Below are positions 1 through 11,052 of a DNA stretch of 64,000 nucleotides, one piece after another. The translations under genes were made by a program, and so were the position numbers. The stretch is from Hexactinellida sp. DTS-2022. Lineage: Eukaryota; Porifera; Hexactinellida. Below the pieces are notes generated by a model, which worked only from the letters and a program-made list of their open reading frames with translations, ran no database searches and had not been told where the DNA came from. Location: contig JAPNXP010000001.1 of assembly GCA_028753945.1 (NCBI GenBank), positions 1,974,501 to 2,038,500 of the forward strand, written 5' to 3'. Each line of letters begins with the position of its first letter. Positions within the stretch are counted from its first letter, which is position 1.

Positions 1-2145
1 CGGGAATACAGATTCTATGCGAATTCGTCTAAATTTTTTGTTAGATCAGCTCAAATACTTAATATTCTCGTTAGCATTCTTACTCAGGTTTTTTGTTTAA
101 AACTTCAAGGAATTTCACCAGCCTCATATCGTCTTATTCAGTCCTCTAATTGTTTAATTCTTCCACATGAGCGTAACTTATTAAGAATTAGAAACAGCAT
201 CGGCTTACAGAGTGAGTATACAAAAATCATCAAATAAATTGCAACTACTTTTAAACACCTAGAGCGACATGTCATCCTTCAAATGGATGAAGTACATATT
301 CGTAGCGATGCAGCATATAAGGGAGGAAGAGTAATCGGGTCAATTGATAACCCTGAAGATCCACCCACGACAGTTTTTTCAATAATGATTTCAAGTTTAG
401 CCGCTAGGTTTTCCACAATTGTACGGTTAATCCCTTTGGGCTCTTCTTCAGCAGAAAAATTATATCCAATTATCAAGTCAACTATTTATGATATCGAAGC
501 TTGCGATCTGTTTGTTGAAGCTCTCTGTACAGATAATTACCCACTAAACGTTCGTTTATACAAATTGTTCTCCGCTGATAATACACTTGTGCCAAAAGTA
601 ACGCACCCATGCAACCCAGAAAGAAGTCTAATTTTGTTTTTTGATATCGTTCATATCATTAAATGCATCCGTAATAACTGGTTAAATCTCAAGGATTATG
701 AAAGGACATTTATTTTTCCGAAATTCGATGAGTGTCTATTGGAAGGAGAAAAGTGTATCAATTCTATTAAAGCTAATAAAACTCTTTTTATCTCAGTCTC
801 CACAGCCAACATTTCAACTAAGCATTTCACTTCCAAGACACTTTATCCAGAACTGTGTTACGCACCTTTCCAAGATATTCGAAATTTATTCACATCTGAT
901 AAGTGTAATATCTTGAAAAGAGCGCCAAGATTAACAGCTAAAGCGTGCTGGCCATCCACATTAGAAAGACAAAATGTTAGCTTTGCGTTAAAAATCTTTC
1001 ATGAAACAACATCCGCTGGGCTTTTATCTTGGAAAATGGAGAATAACATCGTAAACATTAATCAAACGGTCGAATTTCTTAATCTAATAAATCAGGTTTG
1101 GAAAACATTCAATGTCAATTGGGTAGGAAAAGATATTCGGTTCAATGATGATTATTTAGCTCCTATTTATCCAGGTGATTTCCGTTTGCAATTTTTAAGA
1201 AATGTTGTCTCTTGGTTGGATAGCTGGATACATCTGCCATTTGCATATGGGAAGTTAACACCACAAACTTTTACAAGCTTTCGACATACCTGTGAAGCAT
1301 TACCAATGCTTGTTAACCGACTTACTCAGCACTGTGGATACCAGTATCTTCTAACTTCAAGAATCCAAAATGATGCGTTAGAACACCACTTTGGTCTGTA
1401 TAGGCAAATGTCTGGGTCTCATTATCAGATATCATTTACTCAAATTTTAGAAAGTGAACGTAGACTTCAGCTTTCTAACATTTTAAAGGTGTTTGCTATT
1501 AAATGCCAAGTTACTTCAGACGAAAAGCCAGTCTCTCTAAAAGAATATATTAGCCAATTTAGTGACAACAATGATGTTGAAGAACAACTTGATTTTGAAA
1601 TAGAACTCTATATAGATAAATTGAATGAAATTTCTCGTCCAGGAATTGATGTTGGCCAAATTGATTGTCTCGTATATATTGCAGGCTATGCAGTATTCTC
1701 TTATCTTAAAAAATCTAATGGTTGTCCATATTGTCAAGATTTCTTAACGACAGACAAATCACTTGAAGTAAACAATGATGTAGGTTCTCAATATACGTTG
1801 ATAGATTTAGTGGATAGAGGCTCTCTCAAATATCCGTCTCGTTGTGTAGTAGATTGTGTCTGTATCCTGTATGAAATTTTTATCAAGATTGATAACTGTA
1901 GTACTTTGAACAAAGAGTTTTATTTGGGACAATGTCGAACCAAGTTGGTACAACTTTCTATTAAAATGATTACAGATAAATATAGTGATATGTGGAATGA
2001 TTGGTGTCGGTGTAATGTTTGGAACTGCGATATCCTAAAGAAGTTATGCGTAACATGGTCTAACTGCATCCTATCAAAGCGAGTCCAGAATTATAATACT
2101 GTGGTTCTGAAGAGAGATAATACCAAACTGAAAAAATACAATTAA
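1..2145 (+). pseudogene. P-type (THAP9-like) transposase, copy 1, 5' end outside window
   Basis: This is a P-element-family transposase, which cuts and pastes DNA through an RNase H-like DDE fold interrupted by a GTP-binding insertion. The ORF from 283 to 2145 (620 codons) is uninterrupted. Its likely catalytic residues are Asp2 (QMDEVHI context), Asp84 (LCTDNYPLNV) and Glu367 (NDALEHHFG). FFDIVHIIKCIRNNW near residues 119-133 is the conserved block after the second Asp. Upstream, homology to copy 2 continues to base 1, but a deletion near 50-60 shifts the frame and an in-frame TAA lies at 235-237. The Met at 283 is therefore only the first Met after that stop, not the native start, and the THAP domain would lie before the window. 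It is about as divergent from copy 2 as two old family members. Family assignment is firm; activity is unlikely because of the N-terminal breaks. Confidence 0.9.
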
Positions 2146-2585
2146 CTTTTAAACCATTCCTTTATATAATTCAACCTCGAAAGTTCAGTCCAAGAGTTTA
2201 GATAATGGCGAGATACTTAGTATACAATTCCCGGAGTCTCTAATATTATAGTTGTTTCTTCAGTCCAGTAGTTTGTTTACAAGTCCAATCCAGGAGTATT
2301 CATACTTACTTGTATTTCTTTGTTATGTATTCACGTATACCTAATTATGAATGTACTAGTTGCTGCTAATGCTCATTAAAATATCAATTCTCTACTAATA
2401 TATATCTAGAACATAGCTCAGATTTGCTTAAGGTGTAGCACATCTTTAGTTGAACTAGAATAGAAAGTATTTATAACTGAGTGTATGCGTTAGAAATTTA
2501 GTATTTTTGAAAATTAGCTATACATCGCTGTCCATGGTCCATATTTTCAATGGACTATCATTGCCTTAGTATATAGATTGCTATG
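2146..2585 (+). mobile_element. 3' flank and right terminal inverted repeat of P-type element copy 1
   Basis: This is noncoding sequence between the transposase stop and the element end. The last bases (about 2560-2585, ending GATTGCTATG) match the right end of the complete copy at 30751-35870, including CCTTAGTATAT, so the element ends at 2585. The left end lies outside the window and its target duplication cannot be checked. Confidence 0.8.
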
Positions 2586-2593
2586 GTACAAGT

Positions 2594-2696
2594 TTTTAGT
2601 AATTGTAATCGTAATCGCTTAAAATTTTTAGATCGTAATCGTAATCATAATCATAATCGTTTAAAAAATATAGATCGTAATCGTAATCATCTGAAA
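2594..2696. repeat. Simple repeat of GTAATC/GATCGTAATC type
   Basis: Low-complexity hexamer-like repeat (GTAATC, ATAATC, GATCGTAATC). The short ORFs it creates on both strands, rich in Asn/Arg or Tyr/Asp, are artefacts of the repeat. Confidence 0.9.
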
Positions 2697-2859
2697 GTAA
2701 TCGGCCCAACCCTGACCCCAAATGGAACTGGGCGAACTGTAGCTTGCAGACAGGGACTGGATCAATTGTTCGAATGATAGTGTTGTGGAGGGAGTGCGTC
2801 GACAAAAGATTTGATCTCAGCTGGTAGGTCTAAAAAAAATAACAATAAAGGTTAACTTT

Positions 2860-3480
2860 AGAAATGCGAAATCGTGTTCAGCATACTTGTTTACCTATAA
2901 TACCCGTTGAAAGCTAACTACTGGTTTGATTTTGAATTTTCATTAATTTGTTTACTTATTTGTGTAAACAACAACAACAAATATTAATAATATAAATTTT
3001 TTAACGCGAAATTCGTGTTCGGCATACTTGTTTACCTATAATACCCGTTGAAAGCTAACTTCTAGGTTGATTTTGAATTTTCATTAATTTATTTACTTAT
3101 TTGTGTAAACAACAACAACTAATATTAATAATATAAATTTTTTAACGCGAAATTCGTGTTCGGCATACTTGTTTACCTATAATACCCGTTGAAAGCTAAC
3201 TTCTGGTTTGATTTTGAATTTTCATTATTTGTTTACTTATTTGTGTAAACAACAACAACAAATATTAATATTATAAATTTATAAACGCAAAATTCGTGTT
3301 CGGCATACTTGTTTACCTATAATACCCGTTGAAAGCTAACTTGTAGGGTGATTTTGAATTTCATTAATTTGTTTACTTATTTGTGTAAACAACAACAACA
3401 AATATTAATATTATAAATTTATAAATGCGAATTTCGAAATCAGCATACTTGTTTACCTATTATACCATTTGTTTACCAAA
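2860..3480. repeat. Tandem repeat, ~143-bp unit, about 4 copies
   Basis: Units contain CGAAATTCGTGTTC, then TTTACCTATAATACCCGTTG, then AACAACAACAA. Unit starts recur near 2863, 3005, 3147, 3289 and 3427, with a few mismatches each. The same unit occurs at 8880-9250 and 23850-24240, always next to the GCGGTTTCTAT / ATACAATCCGG block. Confidence 0.9.
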
Positions 3481-3561
3481 TATAACATTTGACAGTTAGT
3501 TTATATCTCATATATTAATGCGGTTTCTATTCGCCCATCACTTTAATACAATCCGGACAAA

Positions 3562-3606
<45 letters not shown>

Positions 3607-3725
3607 CAATCGAGATTTAATAATACTAGCCCTTCGGTCTCGGTCGCTTTGCGACGGTTCGGCGCTTCACGCCTCAATTGACGACCGCTGCGCGGCCTTA
3701 CTACTCCTTGAAACTAATCATTTAT
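3481..3725. repeat. CA microsatellite plus GC-rich hairpin block
   Basis: (CA)n runs at about 3563-3605. It is followed by the block CCCTTCGGTCTCGGTCGC and short palindromes such as CGGTTCGGCGCTTCACGCC and GACCGCTGCGCGGCC. This block recurs at 4180, 4735, 8752, 9638 and 23683. It is part of a composite repeat and contains no gene. Confidence 0.85.
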
Positions 3726-3764
3726 AATTATACATCTCGTGGTGTATTAAATATATTCCTCATA

Positions 3765-5216
3765 ACTCAATAAATTTCAGTTGCACGATAAGGATAGCTC
3801 GATTCCAAATAATACTAAAAGAAAAACAGGCAATAGAATAGACAAATGATTGATTGGTTAGATGAATTTATTTTCAATCAGATTGCAGCCTCATAAAATA
3901 TTTCTATTAGGCACAGGCTATTTATACTAATTGAATAAGTTAGCTAATCCATACTAACAAACCCTCGAATTTAATTGGCTAACATATTTTGTCACCTTCA
4001 AAAGTAAATATTTCTCTTCAAAAACCAATAGATCGTTGTCGCAGTACAAAATTACCCCTGTATACAAATTTTCAGCTTTCTAGAACTCGTAGTCTTTCCA
4101 ATTAATTCTGGACAAACACACAAACACACAAACACACAAACAAACAAACAACAATTGAGCTATTAATATATACGAGCCCTTCGGTCTCGGTCGCTTCGCG
4201 ACGGATCACTCTCTCACAAAAGTCGCTTCGCGACTTTTGTTCGTTTGTGTTAGGCACTACGCAATACAATTAACGGCCGCTTCGCGGCCTTTCCCTCCCC
4301 AAAGCAATCACATTAATAATGAGTTTTAAAAGCTCAATAAATTTCAGTTACACGATAAGAAAGCTCGAATCAAAATAATACTAAAAGAAAAACAGGCAAT
4401 AGAATAGACAAATGATTGATTAGTTAAATTAATTTATTTTCAATCAATCAAATTGGAGCCTCAGAAAATATTTCTATTAGGCACAATCTATTTATACTAA
4501 TTGATGAAATCTGCTAATCCATACTAATAAACCCTCGAATTTAATTGGCTAACATATTTTGTCACCTTCAAAAGTAAATATTTCTCTTCAAAAACCAATA
4601 GATCGTTGTCGCAGTACAAAATTACCCCTGTATAAAAATTTTCAGCTTTCTGGGACTCGTAGTCTTTTCAATCAATTCTGGACAAACAAACAAACACACA
4701 CACAAACAAACAACAATTCCTCTTTTTATATACGAGCCCTTCGGTCTCGGTCGCTTCGCGACTTTTGTTCGTTCGTGTTAGGCACTACGCAATACAATTA
4801 ACGGCCGCTTCGCGGCCTTTCCCTCCCCAAAAGCAATCACATTAATAATGAGCTTTAATAGCTCAATAAATTTCAGTTGCACGATAAGAAAGCTCGAATC
4901 AAAATAATACTAAAAGAAAAACATGCAATAGAATAGACTAATGATTGATTGGTTAAATGAATTTATTTTCAATCAATCAAATTGCAGCCTCAGAAATATT
5001 TCTATTATGCACAATCTATTTATACTAATTGATGAAATCTGCTAATCCATACTAACAAACCCTCGAATTTAATTGGCTAACATATTTTGTCACCTTCAAA
5101 TGTGAATATTTCTCTTCAAAAACCAATAGATCGTTGTCGCAGTACAAAATTACCCCTGTATACAAATTTTCAGCTTTCTGGGACTCGTAGTCTTTCCAAT
5201 CAATTCTGGACAAACC
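3765..5216. repeat. Tandem repeat, 520-575 bp unit, about 2.6 copies
   Basis: CAATAAATTTCAG recurs near 3768, 4342 and 4863, giving periods of about 574 and 521 bp. Each unit runs through TTAATTGGCTAACATATTTT, a block ending AATTCTGGACAAAC, CA-rich sequence, and the GC-rich hairpins GTCGCTTCGCGAC and GGCCGCTTCGCGGCC. The last copy stops at about 5216. A related block lies at 23030-23165, and an inverted one at 58978-59090. Confidence 0.9.
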
Positions 5217-5314
5217 ATAGACTCCTTAAGTAAAGGACTGGAACGTCGCGATCTCGGGGGTTTTAACTTTGAGTCTGAGAGGCTCCAATTATACAAATTG
5301 ATAAAGCATTAAGT

Positions 5315-5740
5315 TTCCGGTCTCCAAATGTGATTTTTGGCATATAGGGGTAACTTTTGGCACCCGTCAACAATTTGAGGTTTTACTCAAAATTTATCAC
5401 ACCTCGACAAGTTATGACTTCATTGCCACATTTCGAGAACGCTGAAAAGTCACTTAATCGCACATAATTCGCGTACTCAAAGAGATAAAAATCTTAAAAT
5501 TTAATAGAACATGCACATTAATGATGCGAACACTTTGGTCACACCAGATTGCCAATATGCTTACTCATTATCGCATGATGACGTAATCACTAAAATTTCA
5601 CATTGTTAAATTTGACTATTTAGGCCTATTTACGCTTTATAATCAATGTTAGAAGTGTATAAACCATACACCAACCGCGAAGCGGTTGGTGTGTGGTTTT
5701 GTTCTGCCGAAAAGCGACCTAGCAAGCGAGGCGCCCTAGT
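5315..5740 (+). mobile_element. Helitron-like nonautonomous element, 3' end at CTAG
   Basis: About 425 bp shared with 60345-60772. Near the right end is the perfect hairpin CACCAACCGCGAAGCGGTTG (continuing GTG). It is followed by GCAAGCGAGGCGCCCTAG, and homology between the copies stops at CTAG followed by T. A 3' hairpin, a CTRR terminus and insertion next to T are Helitron hallmarks. No Rep/helicase ORF is present. The 5' boundary is approximate. Confidence 0.65.
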
Positions 5741-5777
5741 CTATATAGATATACTGTAGCATCAATTTATATAGATA

Positions 5778-5832
5778 CTAGCGCGCTTGTCGGCAGAACC
5801 CAATACACTTCTAACATTGATTATAAAGCGTA
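5778..5832 (-). mobile_element. Second Helitron-like 3' end, inverted
   Basis: On the minus strand, 5832 to 5778 repeats the terminal ~55 bases of the preceding element but lacks its hairpin, and again ends in GCGCGCTAG. The two 3' ends face each other with 38 bp between them (5740-5777). Confidence 0.65.
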
Positions 5833-5849
5833 AATTCCTCTTTTAATAT

Positions 5850-5885
5850 ATAGATAGATAGATATAGATAGATAGATAGATAGAT

Positions 5886-5926
<41 letters not shown>
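5850..5926. repeat. (GATA)n microsatellite
   Basis: GATA tetranucleotide repeat with a few interruptions. Confidence 0.97.
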
Positions 5927-5929
5927 TAT

Positions 5930-6406
5930 CAGTACCTCGTTCGTTTGTGATGAGTATCTTGAGTTGGGGTGATAGGCCCAGGATTGATCTCGATGCCGCC
6001 TATGACGAATAGAATGGCTACTATACATGCAATAAAAGCCGAGATGATCGAAACAGATGAATCAGTTTGGTCTGTTGATGATGATGATGGGTATTATTGC
6101 ATCTGCGGCTGCAATGCAATCCGAGCACACCACAATTCAATAGAAATCATTGAGAGAACTAATGAATGAAGAAAGAATTGTAGAAGAGAACTAAAGTTCA
6201 AGAAATAATTGTAGAAGAATCAAGGAAAAGTTTGAAAGAATGATGAAGATTTAAAAAGCAATGAATGTCAAGTTCGAAATCTCCTCCTAGCCTTGAGTAG
6301 AGGCTTAAATATTATAAGAATAGCCTAAATCGCAACAATTAAATTTGTAAGTGGAACTAACGATTGTGTGACGCAAATTAGACTTGTGAGAAAATACCAT
6401 TTAGGG
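5930..6406. other. No recognisable gene
   Basis: A 66-codon ORF (5969-6169, +) is present but resembles nothing I know and has no supporting context. The rest is AT-rich sequence without recognised features. Confidence 0.4.
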
Positions 6407-6834
6407 CTGTTGTATGACGGTTTACTTACCATGACGGTTTACTTACCTCTATTACTATAACCATTATTAACCATGGATACTTTCTATCCATGACGGTTTA
6501 CTTACCGTCTTTGCAATGGCTTCACAGTTTATACTTTCTATTACACATGTACACTTATACGGATTCACATCTCAAATTCTAATTTAATTTTCATAATTTG
6601 ACATTGCATCAACATAGCCTTTAGTAATTTCCATATTAGCATTAGATATTTTAGGCAATAATGACATTTCCCAATTAGAATTTGAGATGTGAATCCTTAT
6701 AAGTGCTGAATGTATAATAGAAAGTATAAAGTGTGAAGCCATAGCAAAGACGGTAAGTAAACCGTCATGGATAGAAAGTATCCATGGTTAATTATTTTTA
6801 TAGTAATAGAGGTGAGTAAACCGTCATACAACAG
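6407..6834. mobile_element. Foldback MITE, ~200-bp inverted arms
   Basis: The ends are CTGTTGTATGACGGTTTAC and its inverse. Arms include TCCATGGATAGAAAGTATCC and AATTAGAATTTGAGATGTGA. A single arm of the same family lies at 54650-54733. Confidence 0.85.
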
Positions 6835-7560
6835 GGCTATAGGTGCATAGTACTTGTTGTATATTGAGCTAACTAAAGTATGAATATTGAAAATTTAATT
6901 AATTAGCTATTGCTGTCCAAGAAATTTAAAAAATTCTGAAAGAAATTACTAGCGTCCCCTGTTTTTTTTTTCGGTTGAATGAATTATAATATATCAGAGA
7001 AAGTACCTGTAAAGTTTGAATCGATTCTAATTATATTTGATCTCGGAAAATTGAGTTCAAAGTTTGAAAAGAGAACACAATGAAACAGAGATTTACGCCA
7101 TTTTCTAAATACTGATTTGTCTGTTATTTAGGTAATATTCGAGAATCTAATAACATTGAGGTAAACCTCCGTGTCTCCTCTAACGGATGATACCAAAATA
7201 AATTATATTCAGTTTGATATTGGATAGGATTTGACACTTTGACCTAATCCTACTAAGTTGAACTTTCAAATTTCGACTTCCACTAATTTTCCCAACTTCA
7301 ACCAACTGAAAGTTAAAAAATTTGAAAATAAATATTTTCACGGAAAACCTCCGTATCTCCTCTTTCGAATGACACTAAATTTATTCAAATCTGATAACTA
7401 GAAGTGAGTCAATTATCTGACTGAAGTGAACTAAGCCAAATTCACAGTCATACCGCCCGCTTCCTCAGAGTCTTCTTGTGGAGCTAAAACAATATTACCA
7501 TATAATACTGACTTAATAAATAAACGTGTTCATCATTATTTATAATTTAATACAATAGAG
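6835..7560. other. Intergenic, no gene seen
   Basis: AT-rich. It contains two related blocks about 180 bp apart (AAACCTCCGTGTCTCCTCT near 7162 and AAACCTCCGTATCTCCTCT near 7345), suggesting an internal duplication. Nothing else was recognised. Confidence 0.5.
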
Positions 7561-7975
7561 CATTAGCGATCGTAATGACCTACCTACCTCCAAGTCCCGC
7601 CTCAGTCGGATGTATTGGAATTTGGGAATCATTCAGCATCATCATCATGTTACCCATACTGGAGCCCGAACAACGATCGAGGCAATCCACACTAAATACA
7701 ATTGGATTAGATTATATAAAGATGTTGAAGACTATGTAATTATTAAAAATATAGAAATATTAAACAATTGTAGTATAATCTATAAATATTAATTATAATC
7801 ATGTAGGTTAAAAACTGCCATGAATGTCAGATGAATGCTCCATTGCCACTTTAACCACAGCGAGAACTGCAGCCCATTGCTCCTCCTGAAGAACCTGTAA
7901 ATATTGTGGAATTGACTTGATCTGTGCCATGCCGGCTAATTCATTAGGATTTCACCACATCTTAGTTGTTGTATG

Positions 7976-8494
7976 CAGTGTTGTAAATCAAATCAAATAT
8001 TTCAAATATTTGATTTGATTTGATTTGATTTAAGAGAATTTGAATTCTCAAATGATTTGATTTGATTTGATTTGAAATTATTTGAATCCTCAAATGATTT
8101 GATTTGATTTGATTTGAAAATATTTGAATTCTCAAATGATTTGATTTGATTTGATTTGAAATTATTTCAAATCATTTTCAAATCATTTTCGAATCATTTT
8201 TCAAATCATTTTCAAATCATTTTCAAATCGTTTCCAAATCGCTTTAGTATAATTTCACGTAATTTTCAATTCAATTTCAAATATATAAGATCATTTTCAA
8301 AATTTCTATACGTTTTGACAGTGATTCAGAAATGATTTGAAAGTTTCAAATATTTCAAATATTTGATTTGATTTGATTTGAAATGATTTGAAATCTCAAA
8401 TGATTTGAAATGATTTGATTTTAAATAATTTTAAATCTAAAATGATTTGATTTGATTTGATTTGAGAAAAAAAAATGATTTATTTACAACCCTG
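7976..8494. mobile_element. hAT-like MITE rich in ATTTG repeats
   Basis: Ends are CAGTGTTGTAAATC and, inverted, CAGGGTTGTAAATAAATC. The interior is TTTGA/TCAAA pentamer repeats. An imperfect flanking duplication (GTTGTATG / CTTGTATG) fits an 8-bp target. It splits the integrase core; removing it rejoins the core reading VVVCYLTKFVVARALK. A related fragment lies at 21680-21730. Confidence 0.75.
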
Positions 8495-8744
8495 AACTTG
8501 TATGCTATCTTACCAAATTTGTAGTTGCCCGTGCACTCAAAACTAAGAAGATCAGAGAAGTACTAAAACAACCTGCAAGATATTTATCTAACATTTGGTG
8601 TACCACAAATAATTCAGCATGATCAAGGCCCAGAATTCACAAGCAAGGTTTCTCATCTAATCGGGCTACTTACTTATGATTATACGTATAGTAAATACCA
8701 CGATAGCTGATCTCACACTGACATAATTTAAATTATGACTTTCT

Positions 8745-9700
8745 ATATACGAGCCATTCGGTCTCGGTCGCTTTGCGACAGATCGGTGCTACACACCTCA
8801 AGAGGTACTCAAAGAGGTACAAGAGGTACAAGAGGGTACGCACCTACCCTCTGTCTACCCATATATTTTTGAATTTTCAATAATTTGTCTACCTGTTTTG
8901 TGTCAACAACAACAACAAATATTCATATATAAATGCAAAATTCGTGTTCAGCATACTTGTTAACCTATAATACCCGTTGAAAGCAAACTTCTAGGTTGAT
9001 TTTGAATTTCATTAATTTGTTTACCTATTTTGTGTCAACAACAACAACAGATATTCATATAAATTTATAAATGCGAAATTCGTGTTCAGCATACTTTCTA
9101 ACCTATAATATCCGTTGAAAGCAAACTTTTAGGTTGATTTTGAATTTCATTAATTTGTTTACCTATTTTGTGTCAACAACAACAACAAATATTAATATTA
9201 TAAATTTGTAAATTCGAAATTCGTGTTCAGCATACATGTACTTGTTTACCTATTATAACATTTGGAACTTAGTCTCTATCTCAATTATAAATGCGGTTTC
9301 TATCAGGCCTTCATCTGGCCCTAAGAGATCCGCGTACCCTAGGTGATGTTGATTTTACAATCGCGCACCCAAGTTTACCAAAAAAAGTCTATTTACCAAA
9401 AAAAGACCAAAATTAGTATTAAAAATACTCTGGGTGCGCAGTGCGCGTCCAAATTAATTCCAATTTCACGCACCCTTCCATAATTTTCCATAAAATCACG
9501 CACCCCCGGGTCGCGCCGCGCACCCAGATGAAGGCCTGGTTTATATCCCCCATCACTCGAATACAATCCGGAATACGCGATGTCTCTAATGTCTCTATAC
9601 CTGTTTAGTATTGAAACTCTCACTAATAATAGTTACGAGCCCTTCGGTCTCGGTCCGTTCGCGACGGATACTCAACCGCTACGCGGTCTCGAACTTTTCA
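8745..9700. repeat. Composite repeat: GC hairpin block, three ~145-bp units, second hairpin block
   Basis: The CGGTCTCGGTCGC hairpin blocks at 8757 and 9643 flank three copies of the ~145-bp unit (about 8880-9250), with the GCGGTTTCTAT and ATACAATCCGG blocks between. The order is the same as at 23680-24360. It is inserted in the Gypsy remnant. Confidence 0.8.
9304..9538. mobile_element. hAT-like MITE, GC-rich
   Basis: Terminal inverted repeats CAGGCCTTCATCTGG, with flanking duplication GTTTCTAT / GTTTATAT (8 bp, one mismatch), which is typical of hAT. It is nested inside the composite repeat. Confidence 0.85.
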
Positions 9701-9929
9701 ATAGAAAAACCTCTTTTTGTAATAACAGCAACAGTAACAAATATTAACATAAGAAATTTGCAGACTTCAAATTCGAAATCAGCATATAAGTCTTTGTAGG
9801 ATTTCAAGAACTATCATCTTAAGTTGAATGTTGATAACAGAAAGACAACTGCTTACCATCCTGAGAGTAATGGTCTAGTCGAAGCACACAACAAAATACT
9901 CAAAACTTAAGTTAATTAAGTGTTGATGA

Positions 9930-10419
9930 TACAGTGGATCCCGGTTATAAGCACATCGTCGGGAACTGCACTTAATGCGCTTATAACCGACATAAAATAT
10001 ATAGGGTATATGGCAACCGTTTTCCAACATAGTGTGCTTATATCCGATTTGTTCCATACCTGCCAACCTATTTGAGACCTATCCCTGTACGAGGCTCCTA
10101 TTTCCCCCTGTACATTGGAAAAAATCTCTGTACACTCCCAAAAAATCTTTCTGGTAAAGGTGAAAACACCAGTTTATATAGACTGTAAGCCAGTGTATGG
10201 GAATCCCTGTATGCTCGAATAGGACAGATTATATACACAAAACAAATATATTTAGATGGAGTAGACATGTTTAGGTATTAATAGACTCACAATCAATAAT
10301 TTTTCCCTAGCTAAAAATCCCTGACAAATATAAAAACCCCTGTACAGTCCAGCCAAAATGGTCAAAATCCCTGTACTGTACAGGGAATCCCTGTACGCTT
10401 AGATCCGACATCTACAGTA
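9930..10419. mobile_element. Tigger-like MITE with an inner insertion
   Basis: The left end TACAGTGGATCCCGGTTATA and a degenerate right end (near 10400-10419) flank internal ATAAGCGC motifs, as in Tigger elements. From about 10048 to 10397 it is interrupted by unrelated sequence repeating ATCCCTGTAC. Inner boundaries are approximate. Confidence 0.55.
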
Positions 10420-11052
10420 CCATGTTATATTATATATCTAACATTAATTTATCTAGCAAAATCAATAAAATGAAATTCGCAAGATACAGAGTGGCCAAAT
10501 GTACTTCAGCCAGCAGTATTTGCATTTGCAGCTAATATTCAATTAAACGAGCCACATGTTATATCCCATTCCAACTCCTGTTTGGTCGAAGTCCTGATCC
10601 CTTTGGCCTCCTACAATTGATAACAGGTGCTACAGATGATTCCCTAGACACCAAAGAAGGTTCATCCAATACTGAAACACGGGTGAATACTCAATTTCTC
10701 AAGCCTTTATATTAATTTTAAGCTACTAAAATAATTAATTCTGTTAATAAGGTTGATGAAGAAGTACAAATTGAAACAGAACGATATCCTTTTGAATTGC
10801 CTAACGTCGATGATGAATGAATAATACAAGTTGGCGAGAATCGATCTTTGCAACGAGTTTCTGCGACAAATAACATTAAAAAAGAACAAAATATTCAAAC
10901 AATAACTTTCGATCGCAAAGTGAAACGTAATTAGTGAGTTATGTTACGTTCTCTGATACACTATCTTCTCACATTAACATGTCACCCAAATAAATTTACA
11001 CACTTGAACTAATAGTATGAGCAACTAGAATTATTTTGTTTGATCTTGATTG

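Larger units (their letters stand above)
7560..10930 (+). pseudogene. Gypsy-type retroelement pol remnant (integrase region), multiply interrupted
   Basis: Integrase fragments appear in the right order on the plus strand. The H2C2 zinc-binding segment is at 7610-7740 (HHHVTHTGARTT, later KDVEDYV) with CHECQMNAP near 7812. Core pieces lie near 8505-8650 (TKFVVARALK; GVPQIIQHDQGPEFTSKV). TAYHPESNGLVEAHNK is at about 9850-9897. A C-terminal part, VLQPAVFAFAANIQ and PFQLLFGRSPDP, is at 10500-10610, and a tail reaches about 10930. Stops and frameshifts are frequent. The gene is split by the hAT element 7976-8494, the repeat block about 8700-9780 and the nested pair at 9930-10420. Reverse transcriptase and protease are not visible upstream, and no LTR is recognised. 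Confidence 0.85.

Noticed and set aside
283-476. Minus-strand ORF opposite the P-type transposase (also at 33658-33849)
   Set aside because: Antisense shadow of the conserved catalytic region; similarity between the two copies reflects the plus-strand gene.
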